Shown here: positions 1 to 29,500 of the stretch, in pieces
Position numbering within the stretch: position 1 is the stretch's first letter
Layout: each line of letters opens with the position of its first letter
Origin: Delphinus delphis
Lineage: Eukaryota > Chordata > Mammalia > Artiodactyla > Delphinidae
Length of the DNA stretch: 64,000 nt
Assembly (NCBI RefSeq): GCF_949987515.2
Contig: NC_082690.1
Span: 102,546,400 to 102,610,399 of the forward strand
Direction: 5' to 3'
Made by a program: the position numbers and the translations under genes
The notes under the pieces: generated by a model
Told to the model about the DNA's origin: nothing
Databases searched by the model: none
The model's input: the letters and a program-made list of their open reading frames with translations, nothing else

Positions 1-17274
<17,274 letters not shown>

Positions 17275-17658
17275 ACTGGCTGAGCAAGAGGTGGCCACCA
17301 GGCCAGGGTGGGCACTGGGAGGAGGGCAGGAGGCTAAGACACTAAATGCTTTTTTTTTTTTTAAACTTTTTATCTTTAGAAATTTTATTTTTTTAAACTG
17401 GGGTGAGCACCCCACACTAACTCCCTTCCTTCACCCTCCTGGGGCCCCTTTAATCCCCAGTCCCTCCTTCCTGCCCTCAGTCCTAGGGGAGGTGCTGGGT
17501 GGGTCACTGTGGGCCAGAAGGGCCTCGCCCCCAGGACACCCACACCCTAGAGTGGGACTCATTTCCCTCACTTCCCCAGGGAACAGTGGGTGGAGACTTT
17601 GAGCTCCGGGAAGTCGGGGTCATGTTCTTTCTCTATCCTTTGGGGATTTTTTTACATG

Positions 17659-17664
17659 AATAAA
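17659..17664 (+). terminator. PLCB3: PLCB3 poly(A) signal AATAAA
   Basis: Canonical AATAAA 385 bp after the PLCB3 stop codon, followed within 40 bp by GTGTGCAGCGTGGTTTGG, a G/T-rich downstream element. Confidence 0.88.
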
Positions 17665-17689
17665 AGTGGATTTCAGGGACCCTGTGTGC

Positions 17690-20010
17690 AGCGTGGTTTG
17701 GGGTGGGGCAGTGCTGGAGAGGACTCGGGCCCTAGATCTGGCTCTGCTACTTCTGGAGCCTCAGTTTTCTCATCTATAAAATGGGATTGTGGGATTGAGG
17801 TCAGGCCCCCAACAAAGGGTTGCTGGGTTTCAATCTTGAGACCTCCTTGCCCAGGAACTGCCTGCAGATCTTCCCAGTGACCTGACATCAGAGGCCCTCT
17901 GGCCTCCCCCAGGCTTTCCTGCCTCTATGCCCTCTGCCCTGGGCTATCACTCCTGCTCCCCTCTCCTCCCACCACCCCACCCCACCCCACCCCCACCCAT
18001 TACTGTTCTCCCTCCCGGGCTCTTCTTGTCCTCCCTTCATAGAGGCTCAGGCCTCTGCTTCAGGAAGCCTCCCCTGCACCCTCTTCCTGTTGCCTGATAT
18101 GACCCAAGCACCCAGCATCTTCCGCTGAGGCTGCTCTGGGCCACACAGGCAGTTGACTGTATGGGGGATGGACCTGTTAGGGGTGGAGCTGGGCAGCTCA
18201 GAACCTGCCCAACATCAGGGGACCTGGGCTCTCAGCAATAGGTGGGAAGTGGATGAGCCTGGAAGTGACCTTGGGAGAAGGGAGGCTGACAGTCACAGAC
18301 ACAGGGGCTAGGAGACGCAGCATCCCCCTCATCCCTGTGAGGGAGACGTTATGCCTGTTTTGCAGATGAGGAAACTGAGGCCACAACTAAGTCAAGACGT
18401 CCTGACCTGGAGGCAGGGTGGGCCTGGACCCTCTATGGCAGACTGTCTTCGGCCAGCCTGGAGGACCTGCTCCATGCCTCCCCCTCGTGCCCTGGGACAG
18501 CGTGGAGTGGCAGAGACCCCGCAGCGAGGGTGCGGCTGGGTTCTGCAGCAGGGTCAGGCTGCTCCATGCCTCCCCCTCCTGCCTGGGACAGCGTGGAGTG
18601 GCAGAGACCCCGCAGCGAGGGTGCGGCTGGGCTCTGCAGCAGGGTCAGGCTGCTCCATGCCTCCCCCTCCTGCCTGGGACAGCGTGGAGTGGCAGAGACC
18701 CCGCAGCGAGGGTGCGGCTGGGCTCTGCAGCAGGGTCAGGCTGGCACTTCTTCAAGGCCTCTCCCAGCTTCCTGGCGCTTCCCGGGCTGCCTCCCTCCTC
18801 CAGAGGAAGGCAGCCTCTTATCTGAGCTTATCTCCTGCCAATTGAGTGTTTTCTTTCTTTGTTTTTGCTGCAACCTCAGGCAAACAGATGGGGTGGGGAG
18901 GCCAGAGAAACAGGATTTCCAGAGCGGGGCCTTCCCAGGGCTGGGGACCTCTGCTTTGGGCGCTGCTCCCTTAGGGTCAGTATCATTGCCCGGGTCTTCC
19001 CTGCTTCTGTGGTCAGGTCTTGTCCTAGCCCCAAAGCTGCCCCGTCCAGGCCCCTGAGCAGCTGACTTCCATCTTCCTGACTCCACACATAAACACTACA
19101 CGTCAGTCCACAGGTCCTCAAAGACCAGGCTAAACTCCAAACTCCTGGGCATGACATTCCGACCCTTGAGAAGCCTGGTCTCTGCAGCTCCCCCATCCTT
19201 CCAAGGGTTTACTCTTTCCTCCACTGGGAATGACAGCCCCCTCCCCCATCTCAAGTCTCAGCTCTAGCTCACCTCTTCCCTGAAGCCGTCCCTGACTTTA
19301 CCCTGCCGGAGGGAGCCGCCCTCAACCCGCTTCCAGGCCCCTGTTATAGCACTGGCTGACAGTAACTCCACTGTGAGAGGCTGGCTTTCCCCTTGCCAGA
19401 AAGCTTGGGACAGCAGGGGCTGTGGCGTAATTCATCTCTGTGTACCTAGTACAAAGTGCTGGCTTGTCTGTAGGGGGCGCCAATAAATCTTTCTGAAATT
19501 GAGCTCTGAGCTCTGCTCCCAGGTCCTGGTGAAGCTTCTCGGGTTCCCTAGCCATCGCTCTACTCACTGCCCTGACCCGAGCGTTCCACCCCCTCCCCCG
19601 CCCTACGCGTCCAGCCAGTTCCCTGAGGAGCGCTGGCCCCAGGCCGGCCACACAGTAGCTGCTCAAAAGGACTGACCCAAATAGGAACAAATGACCCTCC
19701 CCTGGGGGACTGCGGCACGGTTTGCAGTGCGTGGAATTCCGGCGGCCAGCCGGCCTGCAGTTCCCAATTACCATATTAGAGATAAGGACCTGGAGGTCCC
19801 CGAGGTCCGGTCGCACTCCGCTTCCCGGAGGCCGAGCAGCCGTGGCTCTGCTCGCCGCCTCAACCCCTCTCTGATCTCGGTCCCATGATGTCACTCAGAA
19901 ACAGCCGCAATTTCCCTTATATATAAAACGAGGGCATCTTTTGAAACTCTGTCAGTGCTACCGCTCCCCCTGCCCGCGAAGCCCCAAGCGACGGACATAG
20001 GAGACTCCAC
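17690..20010. other. Intergenic spacer between PLCB3 and BAD 3' ends
   Basis: The two genes converge here. The spacer holds a CCCAC-type simple repeat near 17969-17999, a MIR fragment near 18335-18400, a 91-bp minisatellite at 18468-18741, and an AT-rich TTATATATAAAA stretch near 19918. No supported exon was found. Confidence 0.6.
18468..18741 (+). repeat. Minisatellite, three copies of a 91-92 bp unit
   Basis: Copies begin at 18468, 18560 and 18651 (each starting TGCTCCATGCCTCCCCCTC) and end GCAGCAGGGTCAGGC. Copies two and three are almost identical, while the first has a 1-bp insertion and a few substitutions. Because 91 is not a multiple of three, the open frames across it shift from unit to unit, so it is not coding. 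Confidence 0.92.
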
Positions 20011-20025
20011 GGCACAGACGCGGGC

Positions 20026-20031
20026 TTTATT
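20026..20031 (-). terminator. BAD: BAD poly(A) signal AATAAA
   Basis: TTTATT on the plus strand reads AATAAA on the BAD strand, about 360 bp past its stop codon. It predicts a BAD 3' end near 20005-20015. Confidence 0.85.
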
Positions 20032-20189
20032 ACCACATTTCTAGCGAGCATCGGCCCGCAGCGTTACCGCGGAGGAAAGGGTTCTGGCGAAGTTAGGGTT
20101 AATTCCGGCTCGCAACTGGCGAAGGCGACTGTGGCAGCCCAGTGCCGGGGGCGGGGTCACAGGGCCATTTCCAGCACCTAAGGGCGGAA

Positions 20190-20540
20190 AAACTTCAAGA
20201 CTTCCGACGGGGGCCGAGCCCCTCCGCGGTCCTCGCACACACCGGAAGGGAATTGGGCTCTGGGTCAGACCGCCTCCTTCTGAAAGGGACGAAACAGCCT
20301 CCTTTTGCATAAGGCCTGCAGAAAAGACTTCCGCCCACTCCCAAGATGGCCGCCAGCAGCGGTTCGGAGATTCGGGATGTGGGACAGAAGGTCACTGGGA
20401 GGGGGCGGGGCCTCCTCTCCCCAAGTTCCGGTTCCACCAGGACTGAAGGAAGCGCGTCCAGCTGGGGCTTTGTCGCATCTGCGCCGCTGTGCCCGCGCTG
20501 TTCGGGCGAGGAAGTCCCTTCGGGGTGGGAGGAGGAAAGG
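20190..20540 (+). promoter_or_regulatory. CpG-rich ETS/YY1 cluster over BAD's last exon, candidate antisense promoter
   Basis: Contains ETS-type cores at 20200-20206 (ACTTCCG), 20241-20248 (ACCGGAAG), 20327-20333 (ACTTCCG) and near 20425-20432, plus a strong YY1 motif CAAGATGGCCGCC at 20342-20354. This is the usual make-up of a TATA-less promoter, yet it lies in BAD's terminal exon and 3' UTR. From memory, annotated human GPR137 transcripts begin close to BAD's 3' end, which would fit. Confidence 0.45.
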
Positions 20541-23500
20541 GTTATGTGAATTAGCTTATCCTGGCACCTCGAGCCTGGCCCCTCCGCTTCCGGAATCCCA
20601 CCGCCAAGTGAGATCACGGGGGAGATAAAGACAATAGTGCCAGCAGGCCCTGTACCGAGATCCCAGACTCTCCATGCCGGGGGCGGGAAGAGAGGATGCC
20701 TAGGACCCTGTAAGCGCCAGAGCTGGAGATCTGGCACCTGGAAGATGGGACCGTAATTCGAAAATTAAAGAAGGGGTTCCGAAATTGAGGTCCAGGAACC
20801 CGGATATCCGAAAGAGGTCGTTCAGGAGCACAGATGCCAGCATGCCCCGCGCTCAAAGGATTTGGGGAACCCAGGAGCCTGGGCCTTCTGGAGCGGGGTC
20901 TGGGTTATAGATCCCGAAATGCCCTGGGACTCGGGAAAGGACAGGCTGGAGGGAGGAGTCCCGAGACCGCAAATCCCGACATGCAGTGGGACTCGAATGG
21001 GACAGCCCAGTGGGAGGAGCCCCGGGAGTATAGGTCCCGGCATGCTCCGGGACTACGGTGCCTTGTGCGCCCCGGCCGGAGCTCACCTTGAAGGAGCCGT
21101 GGAACTCGTCGCTCATCCTCCGGAGCTCGCGGCCATATCGCTGTGCAGCCCAGAGGTTGGGGGGCGCCGAGCTCGAGCGGCCCCGGAAGGGGCTGGGCTC
21201 CTCCTCCTCCGTCCCTTCTTCATCCTCCGTCCCCGCGGAGTAGAAGCTGTGGCGACTCCGGGTCTCCACAGCCCCAGTGCCTGCAGAGAAGGTCAGGGGG
21301 TGGGGACGACGTGAATTTCAACTCCTCTGTGGCCCCAGCTCTGCCGAAGCCCTCAGCATTAGCTCCGTCGGCCCGCTGTGGTCTTTGCGTGCACATCACT
21401 CTACCTCTCAGAGCCCCAGTTCCCTCCTAAGGGAAACTCATGGGGCTTTTGTGAAGATTCGAATTAACTTCTCACTAATCCCACAAATCTTAATTGAGCC
21501 CCAATAATGGGCCAGGCCCTTAGTGTATAAAATGACTTTCCTCTGTGCCTGGCACAAAATAAGGGCATAAGAACTAGTAGTTAGAGCTGCGAGTGCGTGA
21601 TGCTGGGGCTTCCCAGCAACCCCCTGGGCCGGTAGCTCTTTCCTCAGCCCCATTCCCCCGCAGAGGAAGCCAGTCCCCTGGATGAGGAGGTCGCCCCAGC
21701 CAGGCGACCTGCAGCTGACCTGCTGGGGTCCATTTGTTTCACTGCTGTGGCCTACAGGAGACCTTGGGCCCCCAGAGAACAAGAGCCTGTCAGCAGCGTG
21801 TCTGTACTTCTCACAGCACCCACTTTGGAGAAATTGTCCAGAAAGGTCTGTTGACTTTAGGTAATACTTAGGGAGCACTTGCTGTGTGCTAGTAGGCCCT
21901 GGGCATTACTTCATTATCCTCCTAACCATCCTGGGAGGTGAGTACTAACATTGCTTCCACTTTGCAGATGAGAAGACAGAGGCTTAAGAGAGGTTAAGAC
22001 TTGCGCAGGGTCCCACAGCTGTGAAGCTCTGAGGCTAGAAGTCCCTAGAGGTTTGTTGGAATCCAGAGTCCAGTGATTATCCATTGAGCTACACTTCTTC
22101 CCTTGTCCAGCTGCCCTTCAACTCCCTGCACCTGTGCCCTCACCTCTCTGTGGGGATAAACGTAGTCCTTACTACCAGTGACTGCATAAGGGTCACATAA
22201 AGAGCTGGAAAGTGCTAAGCTGAAAGGGCGTGGTGGATCATTATGCAAAGAGGTGTGTCCTGAGTTTGACCGACGTAGGTACTGTGTGCCATCTCCCGAA
22301 CTCCTGCCAACCCCACCCCCATACGCAGTCCAGCAAAGACCTAAAACACTCCCAGGAGCAAAATCCAGAACTAAGTATAGAGTGAAAGACAGGCATGGAA
22401 GAAGTGCAGGGGGCCAGCGTCCACAGGGAGGCGTTCTGGAGAAACTAAGATCTAGACCCGGTCTTGAAACCAGGGGTAACTGTCTCATCCCCTCCCAAAA
22501 GGCCTGTGGGTCAGCTCCAGGGCTGCTGGGCCTCCAAGGGTCCCATCTCCAGACACATGGCTGAGAAAGCCAAAAAGGGAAGAGGGGGCTGGATCCAGAA
22601 AGGCCTAGGCTAAGCGGGTGGTCGGAGCTCCTGGGCGTCACCAAAGCCTGAGGTCAGGTAGGTAGGGAGACCATAAAGCCTTTGAGGAGTGAGTTGGCAG
22701 TGGGGAACGGGCAGCTAAATCAGCAGCTGGGATTGGGCGTGGGGGCTAAGGAGCTGAGAGCAGCAAGACCCCTGATGAGAATAGGCCCATCTGCAGAGCG
22801 CTGACCAGTTCCGTGAGGCGTGGGCAGCAGGGCCGGGGTCCCCACCACCACCTTCCTGCTTTGTGACCTGGGACCTTTTCTTTAATCCCTTGGGGCCTCA
22901 GTGTAGTCCTCTGTGAAATGGACCCCAGACCCCAGGACCTCCACGAGAACAAATGACACAGGGAAAGCACCCAGTTCTGCATTTTTCATGTCCTGCAGGC
23001 TCCCAGCTTCCCAGTGAAGCAGAGGCCAAGTTCTCCCTATTTCACACATGAGGAAGTAGAAGCACAGAGAGGTTAGGAACTTGCCCAGGGTCGCACAGCT
23101 GGTACACCCTGCCCGGTCACTTAAATGCTTAGGAAACATCAGCTATTATTTTCCTTTACCAGCACTAAGAATACACACACCTCCACACTTGACAGATGCA
23201 AGGCCCAAGGGTCAGAAGATGAGTGATTGGCAGGGGGGCACTGCACCCTCGCCTAGGAATCAGAGCAAGCAGAAGAGCACTCGCTGTGTCAGGTTGGAAG
23301 TGTGCTTCGTGTGTATCAATTCCTTACGTCCTCATCACATCCTATGAAGGAGGTTACTCCCTGTCTCCATTTTACAGAGGAGAAAACTAAGGCACAGAGA
23401 GGGTAAGTAACTTGCCCAAGGTCACACAGCTAGTAGATGGCAGAGCTGGGATTCCAACCCAACCATTCTGGCTCCTGTGCCTGTGTGCTTAACTCTCATG

Positions 23501-26500
23501 CCCCCGGCTCCCTCCAGCAGCACCACGGGCCACCTTGGGGCCTCAGGTCTGGGAAGGCACCCCTGGTCCTCCTTCTGTAAGTGCCAGCTCTACCAGCGGC
23601 CTACCCTAAGGAGTGGGGATTTTTACCAAAGCCGTGGATTTAGCAACGCCAAGCCAGCCATTGTCAAAATGACACTCCTGAGTGTAAACTGAACATTTAA
23701 GTGTCCTTCTGTTTACTAGAAAAAAATCTGAGGGATTTTCTGTGAACTCCCAGGGGGAAGTGGATATGCCCCTCCCACCCTATGCATCCAACCTTCAATC
23801 AGCTCTCACCCCTACATGCCCCGGGGCACGGCAGAGGTGGCCTCTCCCAGTTTGGGGAAGGTAAGGGTGAGAGATGGGCGTGGCTCCTGTCTGGTTGTGA
23901 GCATGGGTGGGTACCCAGGCCTGCCCACTCACACCATCCTTCCAGAGAGCCTGCCTGGGGCTGGGGTGGGGAATTGGGAGGGGCCTAGGGCTGGAGGTGC
24001 CCCGAGGCCCACCACCAGGCTTTAAGTTCTTTACCCATTGGGCTTCTGGGTACGTGCATGGGGCTGGACACATCCATGTTCATGCTTCTGTGAGCATCCT
24101 TGCACACTTCATTAAAACAGTGATGTTCCAGACAGTTTGAGGCAGTGAGGCTTTGCCATCAGGCAGGGCTGGGTTTGGATCCTGCTCTACCACACGTGGG
24201 TGGTGCACTTACTGTTCGCCCCCAGCAGGAGAGCAGCGTGGCACTCCTCCCTGAGCAGGTGCGCTGCCTGTCGTGTCTTGGCCGAGGCTTCCTGTGTCCC
24301 CAAAGCCGTTTGGGGTACAAAAGCCCCTTACCGTCCTGTAGAGAACATACCCCCACCTTGCTCAGAGCTGAGGAAATCAGAAAACACTAAAGCAGAGGCT
24401 GGCAAATGTTTTCTGTAAAGGGCCACATAGTAAATATTTTGGGCATTGCAGGCCACACAGTCTCTGTCACAACCACTCAACATTGCAGTCATAGCTTGAA
24501 AGAAGCCAGAAACAATAATATACATGGCTGTGCATTGCTGTATTCCACCAAAATTGTATTTGGGACACTGAAATAAAATATTATTCTTCTTTGGGACTTC
24601 CCCGGTGGCACAGTGATTAAGAATCCGCCTGCCAATGCAGGGGACATGGGTTCGAGCCCTGGTCCGGGAAGATCCCACATGCCGCGGAGCGGCTGGGCCC
24701 GTGAGCCATGGCCGCTGAGCCTGCGCATCCGGAGCCTGTGCTCCGCAACGGGAGAGACAACAGTGAGAGGCCCGTGTACCACAAAAAAACAAAAAAAAAA
24801 GAAAAAATTGAAGTGTAGTCGATTTACAATGATGTGTTAGTTTCAGGTATACAGCAAAGTGATTCAGTTATACATACATATACATATATATATTCCTGTT
24901 CAGATTCTTTTCCATTATAGGTTATTAATCCCTGATCGGGGAACTAAGATCGCACAAGCTGAGCGTGGTACGGCCAAAAAGAAAAATATATCCCCAAATC
25001 CTAATTTATCCCTTCCCACCTCCTTTCCCCTTTGGTAACCGTAAGTTTGTTTTCTATGTCTGTGAGTCTATTTCTGTTTTGTAAGTAAGTTCATTTGTAT
25101 CATTTTTTTTAGTTTCACATATAAGTGATATCATGTGATATTTTCTTTCTCTGACTTCACTTACTATGGTGAAGTACGAACCCGTGTCCCCTGCATCGGC
25201 AGGCGGACTCTCAACCACTGCGCCACCAGGGAAGCCCACACTTCAATTTTTTAAAAAGGAAAAACAAAGAAAACTGAGGCAGAGTGAGTTAAGTAACCTG
25301 CTCAAGCTCGAGCTACCAGTAGAGGGGAGAGCTGAGCTTGACCCCTGCAGTCTGGCCCAGGGCCCGGCACTGGGCTGCTTCTCCCACTGCATGTCCTTCC
25401 TCCCCTCTCCATCATCCACGCACCAGCCGCCCCAGGCACCAGGCTATGCAATGGAGCTGTCACAGCACACAAGGTGGCCACAGGCCCGCCCTGGGGACAC
25501 ACGCCGTCCACTACAGCAGGGGTGTGGGGGCAGGGATTATGAAGAGTGACAGGACCCTGCCCATCTGGAGGGGGCAGTGGCCCTGTGGCTCTGGCAGGTC
25601 GCTGGCACTTGCGGATCTTTTATGGAAAAATCACTTGCTTTTTAGACATCGAAAACTAAGTCCAAAGTTTAAGGATGGGCATCCCTGGAGGCGCAGTGGT
25701 TAAGAATCCACCTGCCAATGCAGGGGACACAGGTTCGAGCCCTGGTCAGGGAAGATCCCACATGCCGCGGAGCAACTAAGCCCATGAGCCACAACTACTG
25801 AACCTGCGCTCTAGATCCCGTGAGCCACAACTACTGAGCCCACGAGCCACAACTACTGAATCCCACGCCTAGAGCCCATGCTTCACAATAAGAGAAGAAG
25901 CCACTGTAATGAGAAGCCTGCGCACCGCAACGAAGAGTAGCCCCCGCTCGCTGCAACTAGAGAAAGCCTGCGCGCAGCAACAGACTCAATGCTGCCAAAA
26001 ATTAATTAATTAAAAAAGAAAAGTTTAAGGAATCCAGTGCAGTCCTCTTACATGGTGGCTATTTTCTCCCCTGCGGGCCTCCTCATGGCTGGACCTGGAG
26101 CTGGGATAGGCATCCCCTTGGCTTATTGCTGCTTCAGACCATTCTCACTCCTTCCTCCACAAATCTAGTTTCTTGGGCTGTGCCACCCTTCCCACTCCGG
26201 GCCTCAAGCACCCACCACCCACAGGGTGGGCCCCTTGTGGGTGCAGGAGATTACTGGAGCTCCCTGCCGTTCTCTCCCCAGCCACTCCCTTAGCCGCTCG
26301 TGTCTTCATTCATTCATGGCACCGAAGTGGTCCTTCCCAGCTCCCTGCCTTGGCACCCCAACTCTAATGATGCTGGGACTCCTCACACTTGGCCAGCCTA
26401 CACTGCACACGAGCTAAGCCCCCAGCCACCTCTCTCACTGGGCTGAGACCAGCACAGGTCTGGTTAAGGCCAACTCCCTGCCAGTTCCCACAGGCAGCCG

Positions 26501-29500
26501 ACTGGCCAGTGGGGCTGGAGGAAAGCACAGCCGTGCCACCTCAGTTCAAATTCACGGTCACGAGACCCAGTGGCACCCTAGATGTTGCCCAGCACACCTT
26601 CCACACTCCATCCTCTAGGCCAAGACAACCACTTCAAACCTGCTCCTCTCTCCCCATCAGCCCCCATCCCTCTCCCAACCCTCACTCCTGGCTCAAGACC
26701 TGGCTTCCTTTTACCAAGAAAATGGAAGCACCCATGAGAGAGACTTCTACTAGTTCCCATGAGGTATCTCCCCCTGCCCTCCACCGCTCTTAGCTGAGCC
26801 GCCCCTCCCCTGCACACCAGACTGCTCTCTCCTACTCAGGGACACCTCTCCAGCAAGCTTCCCTTCTCTTCTGCATCCTCCAGTATTTTCCTCGCTCCTG
26901 GATTACTCCATCAGCTTACAAACATGCTCTTTTGGGAATTCCCTGGTGGTCCAGTGGTTAAGACTCCATGCTTCCACTGCAGGGGGCATGGGTTCCATCC
27001 CTGGTTGGGGAACTAAGATCCCACAAGCCGCGCAGCATGGGCCCCCCACCACCAAATGCTCTTTTCATTTCCCTTTCTATCATAAAAGACATAATAAAAC
27101 AACCCTTCCTTGACCCTCCTTGGGCCTTCAGCTGCCACCCGCTCCTCTGTTCCTCTTTGCCAGAGCTCAGCTGCCGAGAGGGGGTGGGCTCCCCTTTCTA
27201 CCTCCAACCCTCTTCCTATCATCCCTCCCCACTTGCCACCCAAGCTGCACTGGCCCTGTGTCGAGTCCAGTCTCTACTCACAGTCCTCCTCCAGCAGCCC
27301 TGGAAGGAGCCTCACGGGTTCAGCTCGCCCTCTCCTTACCAGACCGCTCCCTCCTTCTCAGACCCCAGTGCTGACTCCTCCTCTCCTGCTGCCCTCTGCA
27401 GACTGGATCCCCAGGCTCAGTCCAGCTCCTCCCCTGTCTACACTGGTTCCCAGGGCCCACAGAACACTACATCAGCGACTGCCAACTTCTACAGGTATCT
27501 ATCCCTACTAGAAGTCTCCACCTGCATGCCCAAAAGGCACCTCTAACCTGCTCTGGCCCAAACAGGGCTCCTGATCTCACCCCTCGCCGTCTCAGTTCCA
27601 TCTCAGTTAAGAGCGACTCCATCCTTCCAGGTGCCCAGGCCAGATCCCTTGCAGCCATCTTCTCTGTGCCTCATACCCCACAACTGTCTGCCAGCAAATC
27701 CTGCCAGCTGTACCTTCAAGAGAAACCCAGAGTCCAGCTGCTTACCACTTCCACCACCACCAGCCTGGCACAGATCACCATCCTCCCCTGTGGCACCGCC
27801 CCTGCCTCTGCCCAATGCAGACCCGGCTCAACACAGGGGCCCTGGTGATTCTCTCGAGGTCCAAATAAGATCAAAGCCCTCTAGGTTTTCACTCAAAGTG
27901 AAAGCCAGAGTCCTCACCTGGGCCTTCAAGGCCCTGTCCATCGGCCCCTCCCCCTCCCTTAACTCTCCAACCTCCCTCCCCTCACTGGCCTGAACTGTGT
28001 CCTGACCTCAGGGCCTTTGCATGTGCCCTTCCCTCCGCCTGCAGGTCTCTGCCTGCATCTGTCTTCCCAGAGACCTCTGCCTGGCTCACCCCTCATTGAT
28101 TCTAGCCTTTGCTGAAATGTTGCTTCTTACCAAGGCCCACCCTGACCACCACAGTTAAAATCACTCCCCCGGCCCCCCAGTACTCTGGATTCCAATGAGA
28201 AAGTCAAGAGTGTGTCATGTAGTGCATCATCTTCTAACGCATTATATCACTCACTACTTTGTTTCTTTGTTTATGGTTTGTCTCCCTCTACCTACTAGAA
28301 TGTGGGCAACCACAAGGGCAAGGGTTTCTCTCTTCTGGTCACTGATGAACCCCTGGCAGCTGGAACATACATTCAGCACTTGACACAGAAGATGGGAAGG
28401 GACAGCCGGGTGTGGGGGGGGTGGGCAGAAAGCTGTTTCAAGCAGAAAAACAGCAAGTGCAAAAATCTGGAAGTTGGGCTTCCCTGGTGGCGCAGTGGTT
28501 GAGAGTCCGCCTGCCGATGCAGGGGACACGGGTTCGTGCCCCGGTCCGGGAAGATCCCACATGCCGCGGAGCGGCTGGGCCCGTGAGCCATGGCCGCTGA
28601 GTCTGCGCGTCCGGAGCCTGTGCTCCGCAACGGGAGAGGCCACAACAGTGAGAGGCCCGCGTATCGCAACAAAAAAAAAAAAAAAAAAAAAAAAAAACTG
28701 GAAGTTAAAGAAAACCTGTGGAGTTCAGTGTGACAGACAGTGGGCTAGGGAGGATTTTTTGTTTTGTTTTGTATTAGAGATTATATCCCTGACTAATAAC
28801 TGAATACCAACCTTTTTGTTTGTTTGTTTCTTTTTTTTTTTTGGCTGCGCCGCATGGCTTGCAGGATCCTAGTTCCCTGACCAGGGATTGAACCCGGGTC
28901 CTAGGTAGTGACAGCACTGAGTCCTAACCAATGGACTGCCAGGGAATTCCCTGGGGAGGGGGTCTTAATAAGCCTTCCTGCTCCTGAAAATGGGAGGGCG
29001 TCAATTCGGCTTCCACAGGTGAGGGACATGAGTTTTGTTTTCAGAAGATCTTTGTGGTTGTTCCAGGTGCCAAGGCTTGTGCTGGCCACTGGGGAGGTGG
29101 GGACTACAGAGAAATGGCCACTGCGCTCCAGGGCCCATCCTTCCATCTCAGCGCTGGGTCCCCCTCAGTAGATGTGGAGGACAGCCGATGCTTCCCCAGC
29201 CCCACACAGACCCGCTGCCTGGTAGGGCTGTCTGCCTCTTGGGGTCACCTGGCCCTGGCAACTGGCAAGGACAACCCGCGTGTGAGCCACAGGGCTGGAA
29301 AGAACATAGCTGGGGCTGGAAGGCTGGATCCCGGGATCTCAGGGAAAGTGCTAGCCTGGGGCAGGGCACCACCAAGTCTTCTAGCCCCAAGGAAATGCCA
29401 AGCAAGTGTGACCTAAGTTGCCTCTCAGTGATTCTGTCCTGGCCCTAAGCTAAGAGCTGCGTACTTTGACCACTTACCAAGCACCAGCTCTATAATTGCT

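Noticed and set aside
18468..18741. Possible CRISPR-like array
   Set aside because: Three contiguous 91-bp repeats without unique spacers in a mammalian genome; it is a minisatellite.
18351..19057. Open frames with a repeated protein segment in all three frames
   Set aside because: They come from the 91-bp minisatellite, whose unit length shifts frame at each copy; no splice sites or conservation support coding.
19911..19935. TATA-like TTATATATAAAA as a promoter
   Set aside because: It is an isolated AT-rich stretch just beyond the BAD 3' end with no initiator, island or exon in support.
20041..20310. Minus-strand open frame after BAD's stop codon
   Set aside because: It lies in the BAD 3' UTR before the poly(A) signal and is not joined in frame to BAD coding sequence.
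24593..24680. tRNA gene, suggested by A- and B-box-like sequence
   Set aside because: It is the tRNA-derived head of a SINE, with the SINE body and A tail following and no intact cloverleaf. The same applies to 25677, 26935 and 28476.
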